A DNA stretch of 59,779 nt, taken from positions 1 to 59,779 of the forward strand of contig JAFRPG010000048.1 in assembly GCA_017429265.1 (NCBI GenBank). Direction: 5' to 3'. Positions 23,470 to 32,822 of this stretch are shown here, piece after piece. Under the pieces are notes generated by a model that did no database searches, was not told the origin of the DNA, and worked only from the letters and a program-made list of their open reading frames with translations. The DNA comes from Clostridia bacterium (lineage in GTDB: Bacteria > Bacillota > Clostridia > Christensenellales > Aristaeellaceae). The translations under genes were made by a program, and so were the position numbers. Each line of letters starts with the position of its first letter. Within the stretch, counting starts at the first letter, position 1.

Positions 23470-24290
23470 TCGTCCTCACCGCCCTTCCCGGCGGTGCCTT
23501 TGCCTTCCGCGCGCTTTTTCTCCTTCTTTTTCCCCTTCTTCTTGTCCTTTTTCTTCCTGTGCTTCTTTTCCTCTTCCTGAGTCTTGCCGGCCGCATCGGG
23601 CCCGGGGAGGAACCGGCGGGCCATCTCCGTCTGCCGGTAGGCTTCGGCTGTGCCGAAGAAGACATGCTGACCCACATGGAGGATGTGGGTGGCATAACGG
23701 ACCGCGGCGGCGATGTCGTGGGAGATCATGATGACCGTGACGCCCTCCTGATGGAGACGGGCGATCAGGTCATACATCTCCGCCGTCACCATGGGGTCCA
23801 GGCCGGAGACCGGCTCATCCAGAAGCAGGAGCTTCTGCGTGGCGCACAAGGCACGGGCCAGCAGGACGCGCTGCTGCTGGCCGCCGGAGAGATTCCGGTA
23901 ACAGCGCCGGGCAAACTGCGTGACACCCATCCGTTCCATGTTTTCCCGTGCAAGGCGCTTCTCCTCCCGGGAATAAAAGGGGCGCTTCCCGGCCCGGCCC
24001 TGGCAGCCGGACAGGACGATCTCCCGCACGGTGGCCGGGAAATCCTTCTGCACCACCGTCTGCTGCGGCAGATAGCCGATTTCGTTCGCATGAAGGCCCT
24101 CGCCCCATTCGATCTGCCCGGACAGGGGCTTCATCAGTCCCAGGACGGTCTTCATCAAAGTGCTTTTTCCGGAGCCATTTTCCCCCACGATGCAGAGATA
24201 ATCCCCCGCATGGACGGTGAAACTCAATTCCCGGAGCACGGCCTGCCCCTCATAGCCCAAGGTCAGGCCGCTGCAAGTCAGCTGCGCCAT
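23466..24290 (-). CDS. znuC: Zinc ABC transporter ATPase with Lys-rich tail (ZnuC type)
   Basis: The ATPase core has Walker A GENGSGKST, Q-loop GYLPQQTVVQKDFPATV, signature LSGGQQQRV, Walker B LLLLDEPVSGLD and switch His in ISHDIAA. It matches the ZnuC/MntB class. The final 36 or so residues (from about 238) are an added low-complexity tail of Lys, Glu and Gly, not part of the fold and unusual for the family. The ATG at 24290 is preceded by GGAGGAG; a TTG two codons upstream would lack spacing. This gives 274 residues. It powers zinc import with the next gene. Confidence 0.92.
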   Translation of the reverse strand: MAQLTCSGLTLGYEGQAVLRELSFTVHAGDYLCIVGENGSGKSTLMKTVLGLMKPLSGQIEWGEGLHANEIGYLPQQTVVQKDFPATVREIVLSGCQGRAGKRPFYSREEKRLARENMERMGVTQFARRCYRNLSGGQQQRVLLARALCATQKLLLLDEPVSGLDPMVTAEMYDLIARLHQEGVTVIMISHDIAAAVRYATHILHVGQHVFFGTAEAYRQTEMARRFLPGPDAAGKTQEEEKKHRKKKDKKKGKKKEKKRAEGKGTAGKGGEDE

Positions 24291-24345
24291 ACACAAGTCT
24301 CCTCCGGCGGCGGAGAGAGGAAAGCCCCCTCTCCGCCGTTGATGT

Positions 24346-25368
24346 TCAGTTCAGGGCATCCGCCAGTACGGCGAGGTTTTCCTCCATGACGGAGAGATAG
24401 GTGACGCCGTTCCGGACATCCCCGGCCGTCGTTCCCTGCATGGAGTTCATGGACAGGATCCGCTGATCCCGCGCGGATGTGGCTGCCACAACGGTCTGCG
24501 CGATGCGGTGGTGAGCGTTCTCAATGGTCAGCACGGCGGGAAGGCCCAGTTCATCCACCTTTTGCGCGAGGAAGAGGATGGTCTGGAAACTGGCCTCGGT
24601 CTCGGCGGAGCAGCCGGTGAACGCGGCATAATAGCTCAGCCCGTAGTCGTCCGCCAGATAACGGAACGGGAACCGGTCGCCAAAGAGGAAGGTGCTGTGA
24701 GCGGCATTCCGGACCGTCTCCGCGTAGCGCGCATCCAGAGCCGCCAGCTTTTCATCGTAGGCGGCCGCATTGGCGCGGTATGCAGCGGTGTTGGCGGGAT
24801 CCGTCTCACACAGGATGCCGCTGATCACAGAGACCAGCTTGCGGGCGCTGCGCAGGGAAAGCCAGACATGCTCGTCCGTCTCTTCCTCGTGTTCTTCGTG
24901 CTCATGGTCCTCGTGATCATGATCCTCATCCTCGTGGTCATGGTCCTCATCCTCGTGGTCGTGGTCATGGTCGTGATCATGCTCCATGCCCTCCACGATC
25001 TCCTCGATCTTGATGTCCGCGCCCATGGCTTCCACCAGGCTGAGGGCCCGAAGATCGGGATTCATGGCCGTGGCCAGTACATCCTCCACCCATTCGTCGC
25101 TCTCTCCGCCCACACAGATGAACAGATCCGCGGTGGAGATCCTCAGGATATCCTGGGCTGTCGGCTGGTAGGAGTGCAGGTCCACGCCGCTGTCCAGCAG
25201 CAGGATCAGCTCCACGTTCGGGCTGCCTCCGATGATTTCACGGCACCAGTCATAGATCGGGAAGATGGTGGTCACGACAGTGACGGATTTCTCTTCGGCA
25301 ACGGCCGCCGGGATCAGACAGCCGGTCGCCAGTGAAAGCGCAACAAGCAAAACAAGTATTTTTTTCAT
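24346..25368 (-). CDS. znuA: Zinc ABC transporter solute-binding protein (ZnuA type)
   Basis: The 340-residue protein belongs to cluster A-I metal-binding proteins. The signal sequence ends in LATGC, a lipobox, so it is probably a lipoprotein. Expected zinc ligands are His65 (DLHSYQPT) and His167 (DEHVWLS); the last ligands lie in the GDRFPF and TIENAHH regions. Between them a loop at about residues 130-162 is almost wholly His, Asp and Glu, the zinc-sensing or storage loop of ZnuA/AdcA proteins. It captures zinc outside the cell and gives it to the permease. The 123-nt gap upstream has no terminator, so readthrough from the zur side is likely. Confidence 0.93.
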   Translation of the reverse strand: MKKILVLLVALSLATGCLIPAAVAEEKSVTVVTTIFPIYDWCREIIGGSPNVELILLLDSGVDLHSYQPTAQDILRISTADLFICVGGESDEWVEDVLATAMNPDLRALSLVEAMGADIKIEEIVEGMEHDHDHDHDHEDEDHDHEDEDHDHEDHEHEEHEEETDEHVWLSLRSARKLVSVISGILCETDPANTAAYRANAAAYDEKLAALDARYAETVRNAAHSTFLFGDRFPFRYLADDYGLSYYAAFTGCSAETEASFQTILFLAQKVDELGLPAVLTIENAHHRIAQTVVAATSARDQRILSMNSMQGTTAGDVRNGVTYLSVMEENLAVLADALN

Positions 25369-25491
25369 GTTCAGTCTCCTGTCTCATTGATTTGTTTTTC
25401 ACCACAAAAACAGGGAACGCACGGCAAAGGAATCAGGCGCAAACAGGCGCACCGGTCCCCTGATGGTGCATTTCCCCGCGGAAAAGCAAAA

Positions 25492-25791
25492 TCAATCGTC
25501 GAGACGGACTTTCAAACGAACAAGCGATCCGGCGACGGATCGGAACGGCCGGAACGAAGCGGGATGGAAGGCTTGCAGTTCCCGGATTGGGAGCAATCCG
25601 AACAATGCCAATAAGGCCGCGCCGGCCAGGCGCAGCACTTCGGCGTTGACCGCGATCATGCGGCAGATCGCGCAGTTCTCTCCGGCGCAATCATGATCCG
25701 CTTCCAGAATCAGAAACGCGGAGGAGACAAGGATCGCCGTCACCAAAACGACGCACAGCAGTCCTGCGATGTTCCGCCTGCGATCCGGCAT
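25492..25791 (-). CDS. Small membrane protein with DHDCxxxxCxxC motif
   Basis: The 99-residue protein has two hydrophobic segments (about 9-28 and 51-69) separated by the loop EADHDCAGENCAICRMI (about 29-45) with three cysteines and one His. I know no function for it. Similar small proteins occur next to Fur-family and zinc genes in Clostridia. The ATG at 25791 has GGGAGGGG upstream; the frame extends further but overlaps the regulator gene. It is in the zur-znu operon and could sense or bind zinc at the membrane. Confidence 0.65.
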   Translation of the reverse strand: MPDRRRNIAGLLCVVLVTAILVSSAFLILEADHDCAGENCAICRMIAVNAEVLRLAGAALLALFGLLPIRELQAFHPASFRPFRSVAGSLVRLKVRLDD

Positions 25792-25825
25792 ACCGTCCCC
25801 TCCCTTCGTAAAAGTATCTGTATGA

Positions 25826-26239
25826 TCAGCCGTTGCGGCACCGGTCACAGAGTCCGTAAAAAACGGTCTTCCCGGCATTCCAGGCAAATCCGTGATGCTC
25901 CAGCAGATGCGTCCTGATCTCGCGCAGCTCATCACAGTCCAGATGGATCAGGCGCCCGCACCGCTCACACTTGCAGTGGAAATGCGCGGTGCATTGGTCC
26001 GCCTGCTCTATATACTCATAGCAGGCGCATTCACCGGTTTCCAGGACATACTTCCGGATGATGCCCTCCTCGGTGAGGCGCTCCAGCCGGCGATAGATCG
26101 TGGCGGTGCCGATGGGCTGCTCCGTTGCGGCGAAATGCGCATGGATCTCGGCCGCGGTGTGATGCCGACCCGGCGCTGCCTTCAGGTACCGGAGCAGTTC
26201 CTCCTGCTGCCTGGTCCGGTAGCCGGTTCGCGAAGCCAT
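25826..26239 (-). CDS. zur: Fur-family regulator, probably Zur
   Basis: The 137-residue protein has the Fur winged helix (AAEIHAHF, GTATIYRRLERLTEEGII) and dimerisation domain. The structural zinc site is complete: CERC (91-94) and CDRC (131-134). HFHCK (86-90) carries further metal ligands. Linkage to a zinc ABC operon makes Zur more likely than Fur or PerR. I chose the ATG at 26239 with GGGGGGAG just upstream; extending to the earlier ATGs would run into the promoter. With zinc it should repress its own operon through the dyad at 26257-26271. Confidence 0.88.
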   Translation of the reverse strand: MASRTGYRTRQQEELLRYLKAAPGRHHTAAEIHAHFAATEQPIGTATIYRRLERLTEEGIIRKYVLETGECACYEYIEQADQCTAHFHCKCERCGRLIHLDCDELREIRTHLLEHHGFAWNAGKTVFYGLCDRCRNG

Positions 26240-26256
26240 CCATCTCCCCCCCAATC

Positions 26257-26299
26257 TGATAACCGTTCTCATTTTAGTAAGCCGAATGCGATTTGTCAA
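26257..26299 (-). promoter_or_regulatory. zur-znu promoter with 7-1-7 Fur/Zur box
   Basis: On the minus strand TTGACA (26299-26294) and TAAAAT (26276-26271) are 17 nt apart. The dyad TGAGAAC-G-GTTATCA (26271-26257) overlaps the end of the -10. It is a 7-1-7 inverted repeat with one mismatch, the layout of Fur-family boxes. Zinc-dependent repression of the whole operon is inferred. The 26300-26466 stretch holds no recognisable gene. Confidence 0.8.
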
Positions 26300-26466
26300 G
26301 TAAGAAAATGGAAATTCTTCTCATAACGACACGCACCCGATCCAGGACCGGCCGCGGTGCGTCCGGCAAATGTACAAGGCCGCGCGGCGGCATCCCTGAA
26401 TCACTTCGGAATATCCCGGGCAGGTTATGATGCCCAAAGTCCCGGAAACGGGACAAAACGGTGATG

Positions 26467-26511
26467 AAAAAGTGAGCATCCGCGGCCTTTCAAGCCTTGT
26501 GGATGCTCACT
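26467..26511 (-). terminator. Terminator of the tRNA operon
   Basis: AGTGAGCATCC (26471-26481) pairs perfectly with GGATGCTCACT (26501-26511). On the minus strand TTTT follows, nine bases after the tRNA-Met CCA end. Confidence 0.9.
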
Positions 26512-26519
26512 CTTTCAAT

Positions 26520-26596
26520 TGGTGGCTCCGACTGGATTCGAACCAGTGACACTCCGGGTATGAACCGAATGCTCTAGCCAGCTGAGCTACAGAGCC
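26520..26596 (-). tRNA. tRNA-Met (CAT), elongator
   Basis: The minus strand reads GGCTCTGTAGCTCAGC at the 5' end, has anticodon loop TTCATAC with CAT, T-loop TTCGAAT, acceptor partner CGGAGCC, and an encoded CCA. The acceptor pairs GGCTCTG with CGGAGCC, with one G-T pair. It is elongator-type because the anticodon stem lacks the three consecutive G-C pairs. Confidence 0.95.
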
Positions 26597-26599
26597 GGG

Positions 26600-26676
26600 T
26601 GGTTGCGGGGGTAGGACTCGAACCTACGACCTCCGGGTTATGAGCCCGACGAGCTGCCAAACTGCTCCACCCCGCG
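26600..26676 (-). tRNA. tRNA-fMet (CAT), initiator
   Basis: The minus strand starts CGCGGGGTGGAGCAG and has anticodon arm GGGCTCATAACCC. The three consecutive G-C pairs and the unpaired first acceptor base (C opposite A) are initiator hallmarks. CCA is encoded. It lies 3 nt upstream of tRNA-Met and shares its terminator. Confidence 0.96.
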
Positions 26677-26812
26677 TCGACAAAGCGTATGTTACTACAA
26701 AGCCGGGGGTTTGTCAAGCCCCGGCAAGGAAAATTCAGTCAAGTCACGGGAAGGAAAATTCTGTAAATTCTGCGGATGATTCAGTCAGCCCCGTGAAGGA
26801 AAATTCTGTGCA

Positions 26813-26841
26813 TTGACAATCAAACCGTTCTCCTGTAAAAT
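26813..26841 (+). promoter_or_regulatory. Molybdenum operon promoter
   Basis: TTGACA (26813-26818) and TAAAAT (26836-26841) are separated by exactly 17 nt. It is about 225 nt upstream of modA and is the only good promoter before the eight-gene molybdenum run. Confidence 0.8.
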
Positions 26842-26847
26842 AGCATT

Positions 26848-27028
26848 GTCTTCGAGCCCCTGATCCTACAGCGCAAGCCATGGATCCCGGGCCGTGCCGG
26901 GGCATCGGCAAAGGGTTCCGCCGGAAACGGCGAAGCCTTCCGTTTTGAAAAGGAGACGGCTGTTTTCGGGGAACGCCTGACGTACCCCGGTGTTTCAGTC
27001 CGCATCCTTTTCTGGATCGCGGCTTTTT
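26848..27028 (+). promoter_or_regulatory. Structured modA leader ending in a terminator
   Basis: The leader folds by eye into several stems, including CGCCG-GAAA-CGGCG near 26920 (a GNRA-type loop inside a longer stem) and CGGGG/CCCCG near 26980. It ends with CCGCATCC (27000-27007) paired with GGATCGCGG (27014-27022, one bulge), followed by CTTTTT (27023-27028). A terminator 37 nt before modA suggests attenuation by a riboswitch or protein. I could not match it to the known Moco RNA motif, so the ligand is unknown; molybdate or cofactor is the natural guess. Confidence 0.55.
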
Positions 27029-27065
27029 CGTTGCATCGAATGGCCGCACAGAAAGGAGCAACCCC

Positions 27066-27875
27066 ATGAAAATCAGGCGTCTCATCGCCCTGATCCTCTC
27101 CGTTGCCATGCTTCTGCCCTGCATGCCTGCGGCGGCGGAAAAGACGGAGCTGGTGGTCTTCGCCGCCGCTTCCCTGACCGAGACCCTCACCCGGATCGCC
27201 GAGCTGTACAAGGAGTTCGCGCCGGATGTGGAGCTGGTCTTCAACTTCGACTCCTCCGGCACGCTCAAGACCCAGATCGCGGAAGGCGCCGCCTGTGACG
27301 TCTTCATCTCCGCCGCGCCCAAGCAGATGAACCAGCTGGACATCGACTCGGACGCGAATCCGGACGGCCTCGATTTCGTGCTCCGGGGCACGAGGATCAA
27401 CCTGCTGGAGAACAAGGTCGCCCTCGCCGTCCCGGAGGGCAATCCGAAGGGCATCGCTTCCTTTGACCGGCTGGCCGCCGCCCTGAAGGACGGGACCGTC
27501 CTGCTGGCCATGGGCAACAGCGACGTGCCCGTGGGCCAGTACACCCGGAAGATCCTCGCCTTCTACGGGCTGGATGAGGAGGAACTGGCCGGCAGCGGCA
27601 TCCTCACCTACGGCAACAACGTGAAGGTCGTCACTAGCCAAGTCTCCGAGGCCGCGGTGGACTGCGGCATCATCTACGCCACCGACGCCTTCTCCGCCGG
27701 GCTGACCGTCGTGGACACCGCCACCGCGGAGATGTGCGGCCAGGTGATCTACCCGGCCGCCGTGCTGAACATCACCGCCAATGAACAGGCCGCGAGGGAC
27801 TTCCTCGCCTTCCTGGTCAGCGCGGAAGCCGACGCGGTCTTCGAAAGCGTGGGCTTCTCCCCGATGCACGAATAA
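27066..27875 (+). CDS. modA: Molybdate ABC transporter solute-binding protein
   Basis: The 269-residue protein has a signal peptide (about 1-23, PAAAEK) without lipobox. Oxyanion-binding segments are clear: FAAASLTETL (about 32-41), FNFDSSGTLKTQ and DVFISAAPKQM, then VGQYTRK and the late YATDAF. These match ModA, which binds molybdate or tungstate outside the membrane. GAAAGGAG precedes the ATG. It starts an eight-gene operon with modB and modC and the cofactor-assembly genes, so substrate uptake and use are cotranscribed. Confidence 0.95.
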   Translation: MKIRRLIALILSVAMLLPCMPAAAEKTELVVFAAASLTETLTRIAELYKEFAPDVELVFNFDSSGTLKTQIAEGAACDVFISAAPKQMNQLDIDSDANPDGLDFVLRGTRINLLENKVALAVPEGNPKGIASFDRLAAALKDGTVLLAMGNSDVPVGQYTRKILAFYGLDEEELAGSGILTYGNNVKVVTSQVSEAAVDCGIIYATDAFSAGLTVVDTATAEMCGQVIYPAAVLNITANEQAARDFLAFLVSAEADAVFESVGFSPMHE

Positions 27876-27902
27876 ACCGGACGGCTGTGTGCCCGTGAAA
27901 GG

Positions 27903-28584
27903 ATGAGCAGGGTGGATCTCTTTCCGCTGTGGAATTCCCTCCGGATCGCCGGGATCAGTACCGTGATCGTCTTTTTCGCGGGCATTTTTGCAGCCTACTA
28001 TATCTCCGGATGCCCCCGGTGGGTCAAGGGCGTCCTCGACGTCGTCCTGACTGTCCCGCTGGTGCTGCCGCCGACGGTGGTGGGCTACCTGCTGCTCCGC
28101 CTCCTGGGGCCGAAGCGGCCGGTGGGCAGCTGGTTCCTGCAGACCTTTGACCTGCGGCTGACCATGGCCTGGTGGTCCGCCGTCTTTGCCACGGTGGTGG
28201 TGATCTTCCCGCTGATGTACCGCACGGCGCGCGGCGCGTTCGAGTCCTTCGACGAGACGCTGGCCCAGGCGGGCAAGACCCTCGGCCTTTCCAACACCAG
28301 GATCTTCTGGCGGATCCGGATGCCCTCGTGCCGCCAGGGGGTCCTGGCGGGGGCCGTGCTGGCCTTCGCCCGCGCGCTGGGGGAGTACGGGGCCACCAAC
28401 ATGATCGCGGGCTATACGCCGAAGCGGACAGCCACGATCTCCACCGCAGTCTACAACCTCTGGTCCACGGGCAATGATGCCCTCGCCCTGCGATGGGTGC
28501 TGATCAACCTGGGCATCTCCGCCGCGGTCCTGATGACAATGAACCTGCTGGAGGCCCGGCAGCGGACGGAGAGGGGGGACCGGC

Positions 28585-28601
<17 letters not shown>
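27903..28601 (+). CDS. modB: Molybdate ABC transporter permease
   Basis: The 232-residue protein has five to six membrane helices and the ModB/CysT binding-protein-dependent permease pattern. TVPLVLPPTVVGYLLLRLLG is the hallmark after helix two, and the EAA-like ATPase contact reads TLAQAGKTLGLSNTRIFWRI. FARALGEYGATNMIAGY is the conserved ModB segment near the pore. The start could be ATG 27903, tight to its ribosome site, or GTG 27912, 8 nt from GAAAGGA. It overlaps modC by 17 nt. Confidence 0.94.
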
Positions 28602-29622
<1,021 letters not shown>

Positions 29623-29627
29623 TGACG

Positions 29628-30842
29628 ATGCTGCAGACGCCGGACTACGAGACCGCGCGAGACCTGCTGCTGACCCGGGTGGAGCCGGTGGAGGCGGAAG
29701 AGATCCCGCTGGAGGAGGCCGCCGGGCGGATCCTCGCCGCCGACCTGGCGGCGGAGGAGGACGTCCCGCCGTTCGACCGTTCGCCCTACGACGGGTACGC
29801 GTTCCGCTCGGCGGACACGGCGGAGGCCTCGCGGGAGCATCCTGTGACGCTCGCCGTCACGGAGGAGATCGCCGCGGGGCAGGTGCCGTCGAAGCCCGTG
29901 ACCCCGGGCATGGCCGCCCGCGTGATGACCGGCGCGCCGATCCCGGAGGGCGCCGACGCGGTGTGCATGTTTGAAAAGACGGTCTTCACGGAGGCGGAGG
30001 TGACCCTCTTCGCCGCCTTCCGCCCGGGGGAGAACATCGTCCGCCGGGGCGAAGATGTCCGCAGGGGCGCCGTGCTTGCGCGCGCCGGGGATCCGATCGA
30101 CGCCGGGACCGCCGGGACCCTCGCGGCCCAGGGGATCGCGCGGCCGTCGGTCCGCCGGAGGATCCGGGTCGGCCTGATCTCCACGGGCGACGAGGTCACG
30201 GAGGTCGACGCGCCCGCCGAACCGGGAAAGATCCGCAATTCCAACCGCTATACCCTCACCGCCGCCCTCGCGCGGGCCGGGGCGGAGCCGGTCTGGCTGG
30301 GCCTGGCGGGGGATGACACGGAGCGCATCGCGGCGCTGATCCGCGAGGGCGCACGACGCTGCGACGCCCTCGTGCTGACGGGCGGCGTGTCCGTGGGCGA
30401 CTATGACCTGACCCCCGCCGCGATGGACGCCGCCGGGTGCGAGACCCTCTTCCGCGGGGCCGCGATCAAGCCCGGCATGGCCTGTGCCTACGGCATGCTG
30501 GCGGGAAAGCCCGTCTGCGCCCTGTCCGGGAACCCGGCCTCCTCGCTGACGAACTTTTATGTCATCGCCCTGCCGGCGCTGAGAAAGCTGGCCGGCTGCC
30601 GCGAACCGGTGCCCGCGCCGATCACGGTGACGCTGCGGGACGGCTTCGGCAAAAAGAGCCCGGCTGTCCGCTTCCTGCGCGGTCGGCTGGACCTCACCGA
30701 CGGCACCGTGCGGATGGCCCTGCCCGCCGACCAGGGGAACGTGGTGCTCTCCTCCGGCATCGGCTGCGACGTGATGGCCGTGGTGCCCGCCGGGAGCGGC
30801 AAGCTCGAGGCCGGGACGGCCCTGAAAGGATTTCTGCTATGA
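29628..30842 (+). CDS. moeA: Molybdopterin molybdotransferase
   Basis: The 404-residue protein has the normal MoeA length and order: PFDRSPYDGYAFR at the N terminus, ARVMTGAPIPEGADAV, VGLISTGDEV in the MPT-binding domain, LTGGVSVGDYD, and ALSGNPASSL near the end. It inserts molybdate into adenylylated molybdopterin in the cytoplasm. ATG 29628 lies 8 nt after GAGGGAG; ATG 29622 is possible but close. Its stop overlaps the next start as ATGA. Together with MogA it completes the cofactor. Confidence 0.94.
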   Translation: MLQTPDYETARDLLLTRVEPVEAEEIPLEEAAGRILAADLAAEEDVPPFDRSPYDGYAFRSADTAEASREHPVTLAVTEEIAAGQVPSKPVTPGMAARVMTGAPIPEGADAVCMFEKTVFTEAEVTLFAAFRPGENIVRRGEDVRRGAVLARAGDPIDAGTAGTLAAQGIARPSVRRRIRVGLISTGDEVTEVDAPAEPGKIRNSNRYTLTAALARAGAEPVWLGLAGDDTERIAALIREGARRCDALVLTGGVSVGDYDLTPAAMDAAGCETLFRGAAIKPGMACAYGMLAGKPVCALSGNPASSLTNFYVIALPALRKLAGCREPVPAPITVTLRDGFGKKSPAVRFLRGRLDLTDGTVRMALPADQGNVVLSSGIGCDVMAVVPAGSGKLEAGTALKGFLL

Positions 30843-31855
30843 AAAAGATCCGTGTGGAAGACGCCGTGGGCATGACGCTGTGCCACGACATCACCAAAAT
30901 GGTGGACGGGTTCAAGGGCCCCGCGTTCCGCCGCGGCCATGTGATCCGGCCCGAGGACGTGGAGGAGCTGCTGAACATCGGCAAGAAGACGGTGTTCATC
31001 TGGGAGGAGAACGCCGGGGAACTCCATGAGGAGGACTGCGCCCTGCGCCTGGCCGCGATGGCGCCGGTCGCGGGTGCGCATTACACCGCTCCCTCCGAGG
31101 GCAAGGTGCTGCTGATCGCCGAGGAGCGGGGCCTGTTCCGCGTGGACACGGACCTGCTGGAGCGGATCAACCGCATCGGCGACATCACGATCGCCACCCT
31201 GCCGGACCACTATCCGGCGGAAGCGGGCATGAGCCTGGCCTCCATGCGCATCGTGCCCCTCGTGACGCAGGAGAAACAGATCCTCGACGCGGAGGCCCTG
31301 TGCGAGGGGCGGAAGCTCCTCGACCTCAAGCCCTACCGGCCGCGGAAGGTCGGCGTCATCATCACCGGCTCGGAGGTGTGGTCGGGCCGCATCAAAGACA
31401 AGTTTGAGCCCGTGGTCCGCACGAAGATGCAGCGCTACCCGGCGGAGATCGTGAGCGTGACGATCTGCGACGACGACCTGGACATGATCACGGGCGCGGC
31501 GCGGAGGGCGCTTTCGCAGGGCGCGGATTTCCTGATCATGACCGGCGGCATGTCGGTGGACCCGGATGACCTGACGCCCACCGCGATCCGCCGCCTCGGC
31601 GCGGAGATCGTCAGCCACGGCGTCCCGGCCCAGCCCGGGAACATGACGCTGATGGCCTACCTGGGCGATGTCCCGATCATGGGCGTCCCGGGCGCCGCGA
31701 TCAGCCTGCCCACGACGATCTTCGACGTGCTGCTGCCCGCCGTCTTTGCGGGGGAGCGCGTGACGAAGGAGGATCTGATCCGCCTCGGGGACGGGGGCCT
31801 GTGCCAGAAGTGCGCCGCTTGCCATTTCCCGAACTGCACCTTCGGACGGTATTGA
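30839..31855 (+). CDS. Molybdopterin-binding protein with C-terminal Cys cluster
   Basis: This 338-residue protein has a MoCF/MogA-type molybdopterin-binding domain in its second half (VGVIITGSEVWSG near 175-187, then ADFLIMTGGMSVDPDDLTP and VPIMGVPGAAISLPTT). The N-terminal half (VEDAVGMTLCHDITKMV) is typical of the CinA/MoeA-like molybdopterin-binding proteins of Clostridia. The tail CQKCAACHFPNC holds four cysteines that could bind zinc or an iron-sulfur cluster. The exact reaction is unknown; a second MoeA-like step or cofactor carriage is possible. It is cotranslated with moeA. Confidence 0.85.
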   Translation: MKKIRVEDAVGMTLCHDITKMVDGFKGPAFRRGHVIRPEDVEELLNIGKKTVFIWEENAGELHEEDCALRLAAMAPVAGAHYTAPSEGKVLLIAEERGLFRVDTDLLERINRIGDITIATLPDHYPAEAGMSLASMRIVPLVTQEKQILDAEALCEGRKLLDLKPYRPRKVGVIITGSEVWSGRIKDKFEPVVRTKMQRYPAEIVSVTICDDDLDMITGAARRALSQGADFLIMTGGMSVDPDDLTPTAIRRLGAEIVSHGVPAQPGNMTLMAYLGDVPIMGVPGAAISLPTTIFDVLLPAVFAGERVTKEDLIRLGDGGLCQKCAACHFPNCTFGRY

Positions 31856-31868
31856 GAAGGACGAGAAG

Positions 31869-32819
31869 ATGATTGACCGCTACGGGAGAGAGATCACTTA
31901 CCTGCGCCTGTCCGTGACGGACCGGTGCAACCTGCGCTGCCGGTACTGCATGCCGCCGGAAGGCGTGGAGAAGAAGCCCCACGCGGACATGCTGACCGAG
32001 GATGAGATGATCACGGCCGTGGAGGCCGCCGCGAGCCTCGGCGTCACCAAGCTGCGCGTCACCGGCGGGGAGCCCCTGATCAAGCGGAACATCGTCTCCA
32101 TCTGCCGGCGTGCCGCGCGCGTGGAGGGGATCCGCGAGGTGTGCATCACCACCAACGGCCTGCTCCTGCCCGAAATGGCGGAGGACCTGATCGAAGCCGG
32201 CGTCAGCCGGGTGAACTTCAGCCTCGACACCCTGGACCCGGACCGCTACGCCGCCATCACCCGCGTGGGGTCGCTGGACCGGGCCCTCGCGGGGCTGCGG
32301 ACCGCGCTGACCGCCGGTTTCCGGAAGGTCAAGCTCAACGCCGTGCTGATCGGCGGCTTCAACGACGATGAGATCCGTCCGCTGGCCGAGCTGACCCTGC
32401 GGGACGACCTGGACGTCCGCTTTATCGAACTGATGCCCATGCCGGGCGGGGAGGCCTTCGGACAGGAGAGCTACATCCCCGTGACCCGGGTCCTGGAGGC
32501 CCTGCCCGGGCTGCGGCCGGAGGAGAGCGACGGCGTCGCGCGCCTCTACCGCCTCCCGGGGGCGAAGGGCCGCGTGGGCCTGATCAGCCCGGTGAGCCGG
32601 CACTTTTGCGCGGCGTGCAACCGGATCCGCCTGACCGCGGACGGCCGCATCAAGCCCTGCCTGCACTCGGCCGAGGAGGTCTCGCTCAAGGGGCTTGGCT
32701 TTGCGGAGATGCGGGAGGCGATGGCGCGGGCCATCATGGACAAGCCTCAGTGCCACGGGGAACTCAGCGCCGACAGCCGCAGCCTGTCCGCGCGCGGCAT
32801 GAGCCAGATCGGAGGGTGA
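31869..32819 (+). CDS. moaA: GTP 3',8-cyclase
   Basis: The 316-residue radical-SAM enzyme has both iron-sulfur sites: Cys20, Cys24 and Cys27 in DRCNLRCRYC and Cys247, Cys250 and Cys264 in HFCAACNRIRL to IKPC. VTGGEPL and the C-terminal Gly-Gly (SQIGG), needed for activity, are present. It turns GTP into 3',8-cyclo-GTP, the first step of molybdenum cofactor synthesis. Length is normal. AGAAGGACGAGAAG precedes the ATG. The next gene fuses the partner MoaC to MobB. Confidence 0.96.
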   Translation: MIDRYGREITYLRLSVTDRCNLRCRYCMPPEGVEKKPHADMLTEDEMITAVEAAASLGVTKLRVTGGEPLIKRNIVSICRRAARVEGIREVCITTNGLLLPEMAEDLIEAGVSRVNFSLDTLDPDRYAAITRVGSLDRALAGLRTALTAGFRKVKLNAVLIGGFNDDEIRPLAELTLRDDLDVRFIELMPMPGGEAFGQESYIPVTRVLEALPGLRPEESDGVARLYRLPGAKGRVGLISPVSRHFCAACNRIRLTADGRIKPCLHSAEEVSLKGLGFAEMREAMARAIMDKPQCHGELSADSRSLSARGMSQIGG

Positions 32820-32822
32820 GCC

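Noticed and set aside
21325..26596. The zinc operon as a recent integrative element between tRNA-Met copies
   Set aside because: There is no integrase, the remnant is strongly diverged, and base composition does not differ by eye. Left as a weak alternative.
26848..27028. Assignment of the modA leader to the known Moco riboswitch
   Set aside because: The stems and conserved segments I remember for that motif are not found in order. Kept only as a structured leader.
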